Positions 1-11,960 of a DNA stretch of 64,000 bases are shown here, piece after piece. This DNA comes from Pseudopyrenochaeta lycopersici. Its lineage: Eukaryota > Ascomycota > Dothideomycetes > Pleosporales > Pseudopyrenochaetaceae. The stretch lies in assembly GCA_003313425.1 (NCBI GenBank), contig NHZP01000008.1, positions 1,302,001 through 1,366,000 on the forward strand. Direction: 5' to 3'. Numbering within the stretch: the stretch's first letter is position 1; each line of letters opens with the position of its first letter. Both the position numbers and the translations under genes were made by a program. Under the pieces are notes generated by a model, which was not told where the DNA came from, searched no databases, and worked only from the letters and a program-made list of their open reading frames with translations.

Positions 1-498
1 GCTTGTCTAGATACAGTGCTCCTCCCAATATTTCGCACTCGATCAACAAACAAGCTCACGGTCAAGGCGCCTTTTATCCGTCTGGCGCTCCAAGAGTCTA
101 ACGTTCAGCACATCAACTCGCCCTGAGACCCATTTTCTCGTAAGCCCCCAGACGTTTTGAAACACACATCATTGGCCGCGTGCTAATCTCGGCTCAGCTC
201 CAGGCTACAGCTCTTGACCAGTCGCTGCGGCTCTACTCTACTACAAGTCGCGTCCCTTGTCGGCCCAGTCGCGATCCTCACTATATTCCGTCCCAATCAC
301 TACGCTCGTGCGCAAGACTTGCGACGGAGGCTCATTTCACTGCAACACCAAGGCTTCGACAAGCACTGATACAGCAACACGGGTCTGTGCTCGTCTGTGG
401 CGCATCTGGGGTCATACTAGAGACAACGCTGCCTCAGATCGCGTACATCGAGCTTGTCTCTCTACCCCCCAGTATCTTGCACTCCAAACATACCTAAC
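1..498. other. Upstream/5' leader region of the HapB gene
   Basis: No convincing coding sequence. The short open frames here overlap one another and resemble nothing. An inverted CCAAT box (ATTGG) lies near 172-176, which would suit autoregulation by the CCAAT-binding complex, but a single pentamer is weak evidence. Confidence 0.5.
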
Positions 499-1569
499 AT
501 GACCGACTACGCGCAATATCCCCACCACGGGCATGCCCCCGGGCATCTGCAGAACTATGGTGGAGCACCCAACCCGGCCGCGGGAAACCCATCAATAACT
601 TCTCCGACACAACAGCAGATGCACTATCCGCAAACATCGCCAATACTTCCTTCGCAAGGCTACGGCCAAGGCGGCCCACCTAATCAACAGCATCACCAAC
701 AAATGAACTATGCGCAGCAAGGCTACATTCCAGGTATGCACCAACAGTACATGTCCCCGACGCAGGCGGCAGCAATGGCGACTGCTGCAGCAGCAGGTCC
801 ACAGGCAGGATACTATGACCAGAATGCGATTCCAGGTCAACTGGCGCAGGACCCAAGGGCGTCGCCCCGTATGGCTGGAGGGCAGATGAAGGGCGATGGA
901 CGTGTTGCTCCACGGTCGCCGACTGCTGTTTCCAATGCCATGAGCAGTGCGCTCCCATCACAGGTGCAGATGACTCCAGGTCAAGCAATGCAGCAACGAC
1001 GCATGAGCACTCAAATCAGTAGCCCTGCGATGCAACAGCCGCAGCCTGTCATGACTCACGTTGGTCCTCGCCCATCGATTCCCCCCCAGATGGCTCAACA
1101 ACCTCAGCATCAACAGTCGCCGGAGCTTGTGGCGGGAGCGCAAGCAGAGGAGGCACCTCTTTATGTTAATGCCAAACAATTCCACCGAATCTTGAAGAGG
1201 CGTCTTGCGCGACAAAAGCTCGAAGACGCACTGCGCCTGACCTCCAAGGGACGAAAGCCATATCTGCACGAATCTAGGCATAACCACGCCATGCGTCGCC
1301 CGCGTGGCCCTGGGGGTCGCTTTTTGACCGCCGAGGAGGTGGCTGCCATGGACGCTCAAAAGGGTGGTGACGGGGAGGATGGCAACAAGGAAAATGCCTC
1401 CTTGCCAGTGAAGGTGGCCACTAGCTCTGGCCCGAAACGAAAGGCGTCCAGCACCCAACTGAAAGGAACGCCAAACAATAAGAAGGGCAAAGCCGGTGCT
1501 GCGCAGCGACAAAGCACAAGTGAAGAAGAGGAGGACGAAGAAGATGACGATGTCGAAGATGATGGTTGA
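499..1569 (+). CDS. hapB: CCAAT-binding complex subunit HapB (HAP2/NF-YA)
   Basis: This is the sequence-specific subunit of the heterotrimeric CCAAT-binding factor, which joins the histone-fold pair HapC/HapE in the nucleus. A single 356-residue exon starts at an ATG in good context (taacATGacc); an in-frame ATG 15 codons upstream is less likely. The NF-YA core lies at about residues 217-281: a subunit-association helix ([20 protein letters not shown]) followed by the DNA-binding segment with [19 protein letters not shown] and GGRFLTAEE. The N-terminal half is Gln/Pro/Met-rich, as in activation domains. The C-terminus holds a basic patch (GPKRKAS) and ends in an acidic run of E and D. The fungus-specific HAP4/HapX-recruiting segment belongs to the HapE subunit, not to this one. 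No intron is evident. Identity is very secure from the core motif. Confidence 0.97.
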   Translation: MTDYAQYPHHGHAPGHLQNYGGAPNPAAGNPSITSPTQQQMHYPQTSPILPSQGYGQGGPPNQQHHQQMNYAQQGYIPGMHQQYMSPTQAAAMATAAAAGPQAGYYDQNAIPGQLAQDPRASPRMAGGQMKGDGRVAPRSPTAVSNAMSSALPSQVQMTPGQAMQQRRMSTQISSPAMQQPQPVMTHVGPRPSIPPQMAQQPQHQQSPELVAGAQAEEAPLYVNAKQFHRILKRRLARQKLEDALRLTSKGRKPYLHESRHNHAMRRPRGPGGRFLTAEEVAAMDAQKGGDGEDGNKENASLPVKVATSSGPKRKASSTQLKGTPNNKKGKAGAAQRQSTSEEEEDEEDDDVEDDG

Positions 1570-2892
1570 ACAACACACATTGTCTTCAATCCACTCTTCT
1601 TCCCTTGGATCATTCGACCTCTACACTTTTTAATCTTGATTTTTGACACTTTCAAGAGCTCCCTTTTGATTTCATGAATTACGAAGCGAGTGCTTTTGGG
1701 ATTCCGGTTGGCTTTTGCATGTTACCCTGTTGTCGAACTATTGGCACTTAACAACCAAATTGTCTTAGCGAAGGATTGGGATCAGGTTATATACATGGTT
1801 GGACGGTTCGGAGCAACGGCACCCACTCATGTAAGATGGGACATCAGTGTCAGTACGGGGCGGACGAATTTGTTGCTTCTTGTCACCCCTGTCTTCGGCT
1901 TTTGTTGTCTTTCCTTCGTCTCCTCTCAGTCGTTTCCCAATACCCACATTCGCTCCATGGCTTGGCAGGATGTCCAATCCCCACTGGCTGGGATAGCCAG
2001 TGGTTATACTAGAAAGGTTCTTCCTTCATCGGATGAAAATCGATACCAACTTACTTGCTCGACTTGTGTCACTCGCATCTTGACTCGATGTGCTTACATG
2101 TCTGCCTTGTTGAATCGTCACAGATGAACAATCTCTGGCTTGACAAGGATGCGATGGCAGCAAAAAGCAAGAAGATCAAGAGCGTGGCACTGAAGCATGT
2201 GAAGAAGCAAGATGAGGAAGAAAAGAGGATGAAAAATGTTGACATGCCGTGAGGAGCGGATGGATGTTTACTCAGAATCTTGAGTCCGATAAGACCAATT
2301 CTACCAAAGTCAGTGGCATCTGAGTTGATGAGGGCGGGAAGAGACATTGGTAAATGACAGTCTGCCAGTAGTTAGAGGAGCAAGGGGGATTGAAGACCTC
2401 TTTTCTGTCTGAGTCGGCCTGTTTCTTACCTACCCACATATTTAGCCATATTTTTTAGGATTGGTCCTTTCCTAACAATATACTTTCCCTGCTTCCAACT
2501 GGAGCTCTACAACTTTGTACCGATTTGGTATGGGTCTTACCTGAGTATGACAGTGACCGTAAAAGTCCACTCCCATTATATCCGACGATTTTGGTCCACC
2601 ATCCTTACTGTCTGCGCGACAGAGCAGACTTTTGATGCTTTTTTGTAGGGACATGTTGTGTATTGGTCATTGCTCCGTAATTCGGTGCTTATTCCGCACC
2701 TCGGCAACAACAACAAGTGGGATCTGCAATCGAGAAATGCGGAGCCTCACATGCCGAGCCCTGTTGACCATTTGCGAATCGTCCTACGATAAGCGTGCTG
2801 GCACATATATATATATATATATGCATGATCTTTAATATGTCCCCTCATTTTATTTTTCCTTTCTCCCCGCCACCTGTTATTCAGCGGGCAAG
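1570..2892. other. Intergenic region, HapB 3' UTR and transporter promoter
   Basis: No supported gene. A short Lys-rich frame near 2124-2252 has no recognisable homology and no splice partners. An (AT)9 dinucleotide run lies about 70 bp upstream of the transporter start. Confidence 0.5.
2805..2822. repeat. (AT)9 microsatellite
   Basis: Nine perfect AT dinucleotides, 70 bp before the transporter ATG. They could serve as a TATA-like element or simply be a microsatellite. Confidence 0.9.
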
Positions 2893-4347
2893 ATGTTAAA
2901 GAGTCCGTCCAGCCAAAGCTCGGTAGAGTCAGCCCACGAAGTCCAGGATGACGAGCAAGACGCAATTGTTGCTGGAGAAAGAGATGGCAATGAGGAGGAG
3001 TGGAAGAAGAATATTAGGCTGCAGGTTGATTTGAGGTTATGCAGCATTGCTGGCATCCTTTGCAGTTTGAATCTGTTGGATAGTGGGGTCATCTCGTCCG
3101 CCTCAGTAACAAGCATGCTGCGCGACCTGGAACTGGACGTTGGCAACAGATATTCGGTATCTATCTTCATCTTTACCATCGCAAGCATCGCCTTCCAACT
3201 GCCATCGACAATCGCGGTCAGGACCTTTGGACCCAGGATCTGGTTTGCATTTATCACCTTTTGCTTCGGCATCATCACATTATGCACAGCCTTTGTCCAG
3301 ACGTGGAGACAGATGATTGCTATGAGGATTCTACTTGGTATTGCGATGTCAGGTGTCTATCCGGGTTTGACTGTTCTTATCTCCACGTGGTACACGCGGA
3401 AAGAGCAACAACTGCGATTCGCGTTGATGCAGAGTGGGGAGGTGATTGTGCTGGCCACAGGCAGCATCGTTAATTTCGGGCTGAACCAATTAGATTGCAA
3501 GTATCTCAAAGGTTGGCAGTGGATGTTTGTTGTACAGGGCAGCATCACGGCTTTCATTGGGATTATCACCTACTGGTGGATGGTCGACTTTCCTGAGAAC
3601 AGCCACAAGTCATTCCGCTTTCTCACACCGCATCAGAGCGCAGTCGCCTCCTCACGCATTGAAAAAGATCGCGGCGACGTGAAGCCTGACGACTTTGCCT
3701 GGTCCAAGATTTTTGTTCACGCCAGAGACCCTAAGGTGTATGGGTTTTGTACGCTCTACTTTCTGCAAAATCTGGTCTCGACATCGCTGTCATACTTCCT
3801 ACCCATCATCCTCCAAAGCGGCATGGGTTTCAGCACGAATAAATCCATTCTCCTCTCTGCTCCGCCATACTACTACGCGGTCCTGCCCGCCATTCTGTCA
3901 TCGCTCATTGGTGACAAGTTCCAACTCCGTGGACCGATTATTACCTTCAACTCACTCACTCTCATCGTCGGATTCTGTATGCTTGGGTTTTCTGACCAGG
4001 TCACGGTACGCTATATCGGTACATATCTCGCTACGGGAGCATATGTAGCGAACTGGGCGGCGATGGCGACGTACCAAGCAAATAATATTGTGGGCCAATG
4101 GAAGAGGGTTTTCACAGCTGCAGCTGTCACAGCATGCAACGGTGCAGGAGGGATCGCAGGGAGCTTCATTGTGAGGCAACAGGAGGGTCCGAGATATATG
4201 ACGGCGATTTGGGTCAGCATCGGAAGTCATATCATGATCATCGGGGTAATAGGGTTGTTCTCGTTGTACTTTTATATTGCGAATCAGCGGCAGAGGAAGG
4301 GCAAGAGCTTGCTGGAAGGTACGGAGGGATTTAGGTTCACGTATTGA
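2893..4347 (+). CDS. MFS transporter, nicotinate/allantoate permease type (TNA1/DAL5, anion:cation symporter family)
   Basis: A 484-residue, single-exon plasma-membrane transporter with about 12 hydrophobic segments. After a charged, cytosolic N-terminus of about 45 residues come the family block around SLNLLDSGVISSASV (the usual form is YLNLLDRSNIGNA), the MFS signature region RILLGIAMSGVYPGL with STWYTRKEQQLR, a central cytosolic loop (about 235-270), and the hallmark C-terminus LLEGTEGFRFTY, which is close to the LDxTDxxNxxFRY-like tail of fungal TNA1/DAL5 proteins. Members carry small carboxylates (nicotinate, allantoate, pantothenate, phthalate and others); the substrate cannot be told from sequence. 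The Arg normally found after LLD is replaced by Ser (LLDSG), a departure in a usually conserved spot that may alter specificity. It is an isolated gene with its own promoter. Confidence 0.9.
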   Translation: MLKSPSSQSSVESAHEVQDDEQDAIVAGERDGNEEEWKKNIRLQVDLRLCSIAGILCSLNLLDSGVISSASVTSMLRDLELDVGNRYSVSIFIFTIASIAFQLPSTIAVRTFGPRIWFAFITFCFGIITLCTAFVQTWRQMIAMRILLGIAMSGVYPGLTVLISTWYTRKEQQLRFALMQSGEVIVLATGSIVNFGLNQLDCKYLKGWQWMFVVQGSITAFIGIITYWWMVDFPENSHKSFRFLTPHQSAVASSRIEKDRGDVKPDDFAWSKIFVHARDPKVYGFCTLYFLQNLVSTSLSYFLPIILQSGMGFSTNKSILLSAPPYYYAVLPAILSSLIGDKFQLRGPIITFNSLTLIVGFCMLGFSDQVTVRYIGTYLATGAYVANWAAMATYQANNIVGQWKRVFTAAAVTACNGAGGIAGSFIVRQQEGPRYMTAIWVSIGSHIMIIGVIGLFSLYFYIANQRQRKGKSLLEGTEGFRFTY

Positions 4348-4948
4348 GGACAGTCCTATGTGGTCAAGCAGAATAAGTGAAGGCCATACCACTGTTATGA
4401 ACACAACAGAGCCTCAAGTAGCGCTTGCTTGAAGCACAAGCCACAAAGATCATGTGAAGTTCTCCCATCCTACAATAACCTGTATTTATAGACTTGGCCT
4501 CAGGTACTGGGAGATTTATGCAGAATAAGAAAGCTTGATAAGATGACCAGCATGGGACGAAAGCGCGTTGACGTCGTTGTGGACCCGGGCTTGACGGCCC
4601 AATGCGCCTCGCCTGGCTCGTGCTTGAGATCAGCCTCTCCAAGCATCGTCGACATCTGTCTCACCTCTGGCGGCCGTTGCAGCACGAGCATCCCCGCAGT
4701 CTGCGTTTGATCTCCTCCAGCAACACCACTCTTACCGTCTCTCTCGAAATCCTGGGTGTCCAGCTGCTGGCCGTCTCTTTGGTAGCATCGAGCAGCTCTC
4801 TCCTGGCCAGCCCCTCGAACGGCAACAGCAACCCCGTAGGCCTCCGCCGAGCTTATGCGCATTGTTGTAGGCTGCCTCGACCTGTACCCTCGTCTCCCTG
4901 CTCCATACCCACGCTTCCTGTAGGTGCGCCGCATCGTCGACAGGAACA
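4348..4948. other. Intergenic region / SLA1 promoter and 5' UTR
   Basis: Only overlapping shadow frames on both strands. The last 100 bp before the SLA1 ATG (AACAATGGTG) are presumably transcribed leader. Confidence 0.5.
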
Positions 4949-7900
4949 ATGGTGTTCCTCGGCATCTACCGCGCCATCTACGACTATGAGCCCCAGAGCA
5001 GCAATGAGATCGCCCTGAACGAGGGCGATATCTTGATGGTGCTGGAGAAGTCATCTGATGACGACTGGTGGAAAGCGAAGAAGAAGGGGCACGACGAGGA
5101 TGAGGAGGAGCCCGAGGGCTTGATTCCAAACAACTACATCGAAGAGGTACGCTGCGAATAGCCGTTGTCTTGGATCGCCTCAGCCTTTGCTGGTCGAGCC
5201 GTTCCAGGCACCCGAATGCTGCCATCTACTTCTGCATCATGGCACAGCCCCCGCAACTGACCCCCTGTTTCTTAGGCCAGACCCATCTCGCAAGCCAAAG
5301 CGCTTTACGACTACGCCCGCCAAACCGACGAAGAGCTGTCCTTCAAGGAGGATGCTATTCTCGATGTCTACGATACTACAGACCCAGACTGGACGCTGGT
5401 CGGCGTGGAAACCGACTATGGATTTGCCCCAGCAAACTACATTGAGCTCCTTAAGGGTGCATCCTCTTCGGCGGCTGCGGTAGCATCGCCAGGATTGCCG
5501 CCTCGCCCTGCAATGCCGGCAGCACCCGACTCCGATGATGAACAGCAGCAGCCCCCCACGCCAGATAGTCCTCCCCGTCAAAGTCCTGCTGCCGCCCTTG
5601 CTGGCATCATACAAAAGAAGTCAGAGCAAACGACTGTCCCACGATCGACCATCTCCCCTCCGCCCAACGTGAGCGCACCGGCTCGACGACGCGTACAATT
5701 CACGCCCGAAGAGTCTGACGAGGAAGCCCCGCCTCCTCGTCTCCCGCAGAGACCACCATCAGATTCGTTCTCTCCTCCCCCTACTCAGTATGCCCGAGCG
5801 CGGTCCCCGTCCCCACCGCCAATCCGATCGCCTCCAGCTCGCAATGTCACCTTCGACCACTATGATCCGCCATCCAGAGACGATATGCCTGCTACCCCTG
5901 TCTCAGGCGGTGGGTACCACCTATACAATATATACGAGTACTTGACACAGCCTGGGAAGAACAAGAAAATGCCTATGACTCTAGGCATCAACATCCCGAA
6001 AGGCATGATCATGATTGCGCCAGAAAAGTCACGCGACGGGCCACAGCAAGAGTGGACCGCGGACAAGATGGAATACTATTCCCAAGAAGGGAAACATATC
6101 TTCATGGAGTTGAAGCAGCCGAGCAAGAGTGTAGACTTCCACTGTGGAGCAAAGGACACTGCTACCGAGATCATGTCGGCTCTTGGTGAGCTTGCAGGAG
6201 CTGCCAAGGGTGCAGGCCTCCGCGAAGTGCTTGCTGCCGGTTCTGGACACTCAAACGTGCAAAAGAAGGGTGTCATGTTGTTTGATTTCATGGCACAGGG
6301 CGATGACGAAGTTACTGTGGGTCTCGGTGATGAGATCGTGGTCCTCGACGACTCAGCGAGTGACGAATGGTGGAAAGTCAGGCGACTGAAGAATGGCAAA
6401 GAAGGTGTAGTGCCTGCTAACTACGTTGAAATCACAGAAACCGTCCCCATCTCTGCTCCTGCAGCCGCCATCGCTCGTTCAGGAACGAATGCCGGCCGAT
6501 CGAATGTAGATCAGAATAGGCGGGAGGAGGAGGAGCTTGCTCGTCAAGCCTCGAGACGGAAGAGGCCAGAAAGCGAGGCAAGGACTGATCAGGTAGGCCC
6601 TGGCCTGCATTTGCCTTCGCGTAACTCCAGCCTTATGCATGCAACTGTTAACCATCGTCCTAATTCACAGAGATCATCGAGCAAGCGCGAAAGCTCCGCA
6701 AAGGACTCGAGTTCGAGCTCCAAGTCCTCATCCAAGCCGAGTAAGTACTCCACGACTTTGCCTTCCAAGTCGTATTACACCAGCTTGGCACTGCTATCAT
6801 CCTTGATATCAGGTCGTCTCCAAATCTATTCTGCAGCACCTTTTATCTAGTACGCGCGTAACTGACGCGATACTCCAGATGCTGCAAAAGTGCGCACTTG
6901 GACCGATCGGTCCGGGTCATTTAAAGTCGAAGCGCAATTCATTCTCATCAAGGATGGCAAGATCCACTTGCACAAAGTCAATGGCGTCAAAATTGCTGTA
7001 CCCGTCCCGAAGATGTCCGTGGAGGATCTTGAATATGTGGAACGCGTAACAGGTGAATCACTAGATGATGACAAGCCCCTGTCCGATCTTAAGCGTAGGA
7101 GCACTCAACGCTCCAAAGATCCGTCCTCCCGATCACCGTCAGGAATTACTGTCGAAAAGAAGCCCGAATACGACTGGTTTGATTTCTTCTTGAAGGCAGG
7201 TGTCAATCCGCAAATTTGCGAGCGATATGCTCGAGCTTTCCATAAAGACGAAATGGGCGAAGAGAGCATACCAGACATTACTTCATCGCTTCTGCGTACA
7301 TTAGGCCTGAAAGAAGGCGATATCCTCCGCGTGACGAAGTACTTGGACGCTAAGTATGGCCGAAGTGCGGACCGCGAGAAACGGAGTGTTAGCTTTGCTG
7401 AGGATGGCGATGAAGGAGGCGCTGGCGGTTTGTTTTCCGGCCCTGGTGGTGCACTGAGGAATAACACTCGCAAAGGACGCCCTGCGCCGCCCGTTCAGAC
7501 GAGCGATGTCGTCGACCCGAAGGCTTTCGAGCAGAAGACTGACAATGCGGTCAAGAAGCCTGCAGAAGCCACTCCGACCCCGATAGCATCTGCCCCCACT
7601 CCTGACAAGAAAGTGGAAGGATTTGAAGATAATGCCTGGGATGTCAAGCCATCCAGATCAGCGTCTACATCAGCGCCGCCGCCAGCCTCGTCTCCCCCTC
7701 CAGCACAAACAGTTGCTCCAACCGCCGCCGCAGTAAGACCTCCTGCACTCACTGGCTCTATGAGCGAGCTGTCTCTTCTTGATATGCCGGCCCTGAAGCC
7801 TGAAGAGATCGCTCAACCAGCACCACCAGCGCCAGCTCCACAACCGGCTCAAGCACCTCAGCCAGCGCCGGCTCCAATCCAGCAAGCGCAACCAACTGGT

Positions 7901-8823
7901 GCTGCTCCAACGCTGTTCGAGCAAGTTGCTGCTATCAAGGCTTTAACGCAACCTCAGAATATAGCTCCTCCACGGATGAGGCCGCATGCTCCTCAGCAAC
8001 AAAGTACTGGAGGGCTCATCGCACCACCACCACAACGAGCCTCCTCAGCTCCTCAAAACCCCCAACAAAGCGCTTTCGGTCCCCCTCCGCCCTTACAGCC
8101 TCAACTTACTGGCTACCAACCCAATATGCTCGCGCAAGTCGCCCCTCCTGGACAGAGTATGCAGGACTTGCAGAATATGCAGCGTATGCAACAGAATATG
8201 ACTGGCTTTCCTCAACAAAATGGAGGATTCGGCTTCCAGAACGGCCTCATGCCCCAGCCAACGGGCTACAACACCATGTCACCCCCGCCTCAGCAGCCCA
8301 TGCAGACTGGATTCGGCTCCTTCCCACAGTCACAGCCTACCGGTTTCCAGCAGCCAATGCAGACGGGCTTCCAGCAGCAGGGTTTCCAACCAGGCTTCCA
8401 GCAGAATGGCAGTCCCTTTGCAGACCCACCGCGGGCACCATTCCAGTCCCTGCAAGCCCAACCTACCGGCTACAATACGTTCCAGCCATCGCCGCTTAAT
8501 CCGCACGCAACGGGTATCAACCAATTCCTGCCTCCGGCCATTCAACCTCAGCCAACTGGTTTCATGTCAACACAAAGCCCGCCACCCGTGCCACCAATGC
8601 CGCCAATGCCACCGATGCCATCGATGCCAACTGCGCAGCCATTGGTACCGCAGAGAACGGGTCCTGCTCCAAAGATTGCCTTTGGTGTACAGCCAGCGAA
8701 GAAATTGACGCCGCAGCCAACGGGGAGGGCGAACCTCGCTAACGCTAGTAAGTTGTTATTCATTATGCGTCAAAGAGGGAAGCTAACGATTGTCCAGCTC
8801 CTCAGAATCCCTTCGGCTTCTAG
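4949..8823 (+). CDS. SLA1: Actin cytoskeleton-regulatory endocytic adaptor SLA1
   Basis: Five exons (4949-5146, 5276-6592, 6671-6740, 6879-8747, 8798-8823) give 1,159 residues; all junctions keep frame. SLA1 is a clathrin/cargo adaptor of cortical actin patches that binds NPFxD cargo and restrains Las17 (WASP). Domains in order: SH3-1 (about 5-65), SH3-2 (about 73-127, ALYDY to APANYIELL), a Pro-rich linker, SH3-3 (about 395-453, VMLFDF to VPANYVEI), SHD1 (about 533-585, starting TWTDRSGSFKVEAQF), the SAM-like SHD2 (about 620-690, YDWFDFFLKAGVNPQICERY), and a Gln/Pro-rich tail with about a dozen xTG repeats (QLTGYQ, QPTGYN, MQTGFQ and others). The tail repeats match the [LIVM]xx[QNTS]xTG sites phosphorylated by Ark1/Prk1 kinases in yeast, so the same control is inferred. 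The terminal 26-bp exon encodes the typical NPFGF end. The 78-bp second intron is in frame and stop-free. Confidence 0.95.
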
Positions 8824-10025
8824 AAAGATCTTTCTAGGGCCGCTTCTCTGGTGATAGGTTCCTACCCACATTTTACAGACATCCGACGACCTGATCTTTA
8901 CGTCCACATGTAAATAATTCGCAGATTTTGGCTTTTTATTCAGAGGAAGGACTTAGCGAACCCATAGCATCTTTAAACCCACATAGTACCTGTTATTACA
9001 TTTTTTTGGCATATTGCATAGCGCTGTTCTGGCCCTTCCCTGTTCGTGGTAGCATGTTGGCTCGATGTGGTGATTTGGAAGGGCCCGGCAATGAGCTTTT
9101 GAGCAATTCGCTATCGGCCCGGTGGCTCGTATTGTGGCACCGAGGCTTGAGTCCTGCATTTGCATGGGGCTTACGAATGCACTGTCAACCTTTAAACAAG
9201 ATTTTCATACATTTACAAATGGTACACACCGCGTGAGAGCTGTGATAAAGTTGTCTGTAGAAATATCAGAGCTACAGACGTTAGTGTTGCAAGCCAATCA
9301 TTCAATCATGGAAGTGGACCGCTCACTCTTGGCACAAAACACAGTCGCGACCAAGCTTTCGCCAAGTGGAGCTTAGCACAACACATCAGTGGGCCAGATG
9401 CATATCCTGGCTGGCTGGCCTGGCCTGGCTTCCACCACCGGTGACGAAGCAAGCTCAATTTTAACTCTCAGCAAGAAACTACGCAATGGTGTGTGGCTGG
9501 ACATTGTTACATTATGTCCTGACAGGCGCGTGGCAACGCTTAATCAGAGGCGCAGTCAGCTCATGTAGGCAGGGACATGCCTCCTCGCAGGGGAGATGAG
9601 AGGTTTTCGGGAGGGAGGGCAACGAATTGGCTGTTAGGATCGGCCTGTTCGCACCACTTTGGGCGATCGATGCGCTTCAAGTCGCAAAGTGTGGCTAGGT
9701 CATCAGATAGTGCGTCGCCGCTTCGCGCCGATTGCTTTGAGGTGATTTAAAGACGGCGGGCGCGCCCCAACGCTGGCGTCGATCCACTCTGCTTTCTCTC
9801 TACCCATTCGCCGTTGTTCTGAATCCGCGTGCGCTCTACCTTTTCCGACGTCATACGTGTGCAGCGTGACTCCCATTTCGAAGGACCGTAACACGCAAGC
9901 TTCGCGGCGTAAAAGCTTGGTCTCCGCCAGCCCCATCGCAGATTGTCAGTTAGCGCAACTGAGCCTCGGATATCTCTGCGACGTCTTTGTCCAAATTTCC
10001 AAGTCTACATCTCTAAACCTCAAAC
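8824..10025. other. Intergenic region / CYSTM gene promoter
   Basis: SLA1 3' UTR followed by the upstream region of the small CYSTM gene. A short CTGGC-type direct repeat occurs near 9405-9432. No supported gene. Confidence 0.5.
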
Positions 10026-10487
10026 ATGTCTGCGCAAGGATACTACCAAGGTGGTCAGGCGCCACAGTACCCCCAGCAGAGGTACGTTCATACCGCATTT
10101 TCCTGTGCAGCTTCGCGTACTCTCATCGCAAAGTCGGACTTGTGTGAATTATAGTACTAACAGAGCTATAATAGCTACGGCCCTCCACAACAATATGGCG
10201 GCCCTCCCCCTCAACAGCAGCAAATGTACTACGGTCCGCCCCAAGGGCAACAGTATCAGCAGGCTCCGCCGCCACCCAAGCAGAAGAAGGATAGGGGATG
10301 TTTGGCAGCATGGTAAGTTTCTATAGTCAAGGTTGGGGAGCAGCAACTGAGAAGACGAGGGACTGCCGTCAAATGATGCAAGTGCTAACAATTGCACAGT
10401 TTAGCAACACTCTGCTGTTGTTTTGTTTGCGAAGAGGGATGCGAGTGTTGCATTGATTGTTGCGAGTGCATTGGCGATTGCTGTTAA
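10026..10487 (+). CDS. Small cysteine-rich tail-anchored protein (CYSTM family)
   Basis: Three short exons (10026-10081, 10175-10312, 10400-10487) give 93 residues; both introns (93 and 87 bp) have GT/AG ends, and TACTAAC or GCTAAC precedes the acceptors. The N-terminal 60 residues are Gln/Pro/Tyr/Gly-rich (QGYYQGG, YGPPQQYGG, QMYYGPPQGQQ). A basic stretch (PPKQKKDRG) follows, then a Cys-dense end with 14 Cys in the last 36 residues (ATLCCCFVCEEGCECC, then CIDCCECIGDCC). This is the layout of CYSTM proteins (yeast YDL012C, YBR016W and relatives), small tail-anchored plasma-membrane proteins linked to stress and metal tolerance. The role here is inferred from the family. The gene is easily missed because no single frame exceeds about 50 codons. 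Confidence 0.88.
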
Positions 10488-11911
10488 ACCGGGCAGCGAC
10501 ATTGATGCGACGACGAACGGAGAGACAAGTCAGACACTAATGACTTTTTGACGAATGATTCAGCGCGAGGTATGCTAATCTCAATTGGACTGTTTATATC
10601 AAAACATGTGTTCGATGGACTTGAAGCTTGAAGAACTTCACACTCTATTGCCTTCCTTCTTTTGTTTTACTTTTTCTGGGAGTTTTCAATTGTCTTGTTC
10701 TGAGCCTTTCTTATCTCTATATCCCGAAATACAGATCTTTCTCATTTTGTTGTCGACAATCATAGTCTTGCTCAACAATAATAAAAGAGAAGAATGGTCA
10801 TGTCCGCTCTATCTTGGATTTATCAACATTTTGTAACAGTCCTCTGTAATTCTTACCGCTGTTGACGCCTGGGACAACTTGTTATTATCCCCGGCGTCCA
10901 ATAGCACCGATGTAAGAACACTTGTCAGAGGGAAAAAAGTCTGTTCATAGGTACCAAACAATAGGACGCTTCCTACTTCACATGTCGAAAGGAACTCCAC
11001 TTTGGTGAGGCACGCAGTTAAGAGATAGATCAGAAACGCTGCCATGTCCAGTCAGATGTTCCTCCCCTTGATACGTATTTTGATAGAATCTAGCCAGCAT
11101 CTCTATATCAGCACCTCAAGACATTACGCAAGCGTACGACGCAATTTTTCCATTGGAGGTGATAAACCCACTGTATCTGTAATTCAAAAAGCACTTCCAG
11201 ACAAACACCTACCTGTTGCTCGCTTCTTAAAACTTAGAGCTCAAGTCATGTGTCTGGCTGACACAAGTTGTGTAGTATATAGTATGTATCGCAACCTCAG
11301 TTACACTGCATCTTCGCTAATCTGGCTTTAGTCTCAGATACATGCAATCGTCCAAGAGACGAACCAACAAAGTTTGTATCCACTGCTATAATATTCCAGA
11401 TAGTATGATAGACGTTTCATTGAATGTCTTTATGCCTCTTACGGTCAGACTGCTGCTAGTGACAAATCGGGGAGAGTTGGCCTTCATTGAGTTGAAAGCA
11501 GGCTGCTTCAACACTCTTCGTCAAGACGTTACAACAGAACGTCGATATCACACTTGGATCCAGATGTGTAGCGAGCGGCTTTCAAGCAAAGACCAAGGCA
11601 GAAGAAAAACCAATTTGTTATGCTTTTGTTACAACGATCTTTGTGAGGGTAGGACATCTGAGCGAGGGACTTTTTTTGTAAGGAGACCACAGAGCCATAA
11701 TCTTATTCTAGTTCTATTCACCTGTGCTAAGGCACTTCCCACATTCAACATTGATGTAGAACTTCACTCCTTCGTCATGATGTCTGGAAGGAATATAAAA
11801 GAAATCTGATCGTATTGTATTAGAGGTAACAAGGGGTAGAAGCACACAAAGTCATGACCAACCAAAACAATGCCAATCTTCCTCCTTTCATCGCAGCTGT
11901 TCGAAATCTGC
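10488..11911. other. AT-richer intergenic region between convergent genes
   Basis: Contains 3' ends of the CYSTM gene (+) and the Arg/Ser-rich gene (-). A 155-codon + frame at 11342-11809 starts at ATG but has no recognisable domain or homologous motif, so I do not call it. Confidence 0.45.
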
Positions 11912-11960
11912 CTATCGTTCGACTTTGTCTTCCACGTCATCGATCCGATCCCTGATCTCC

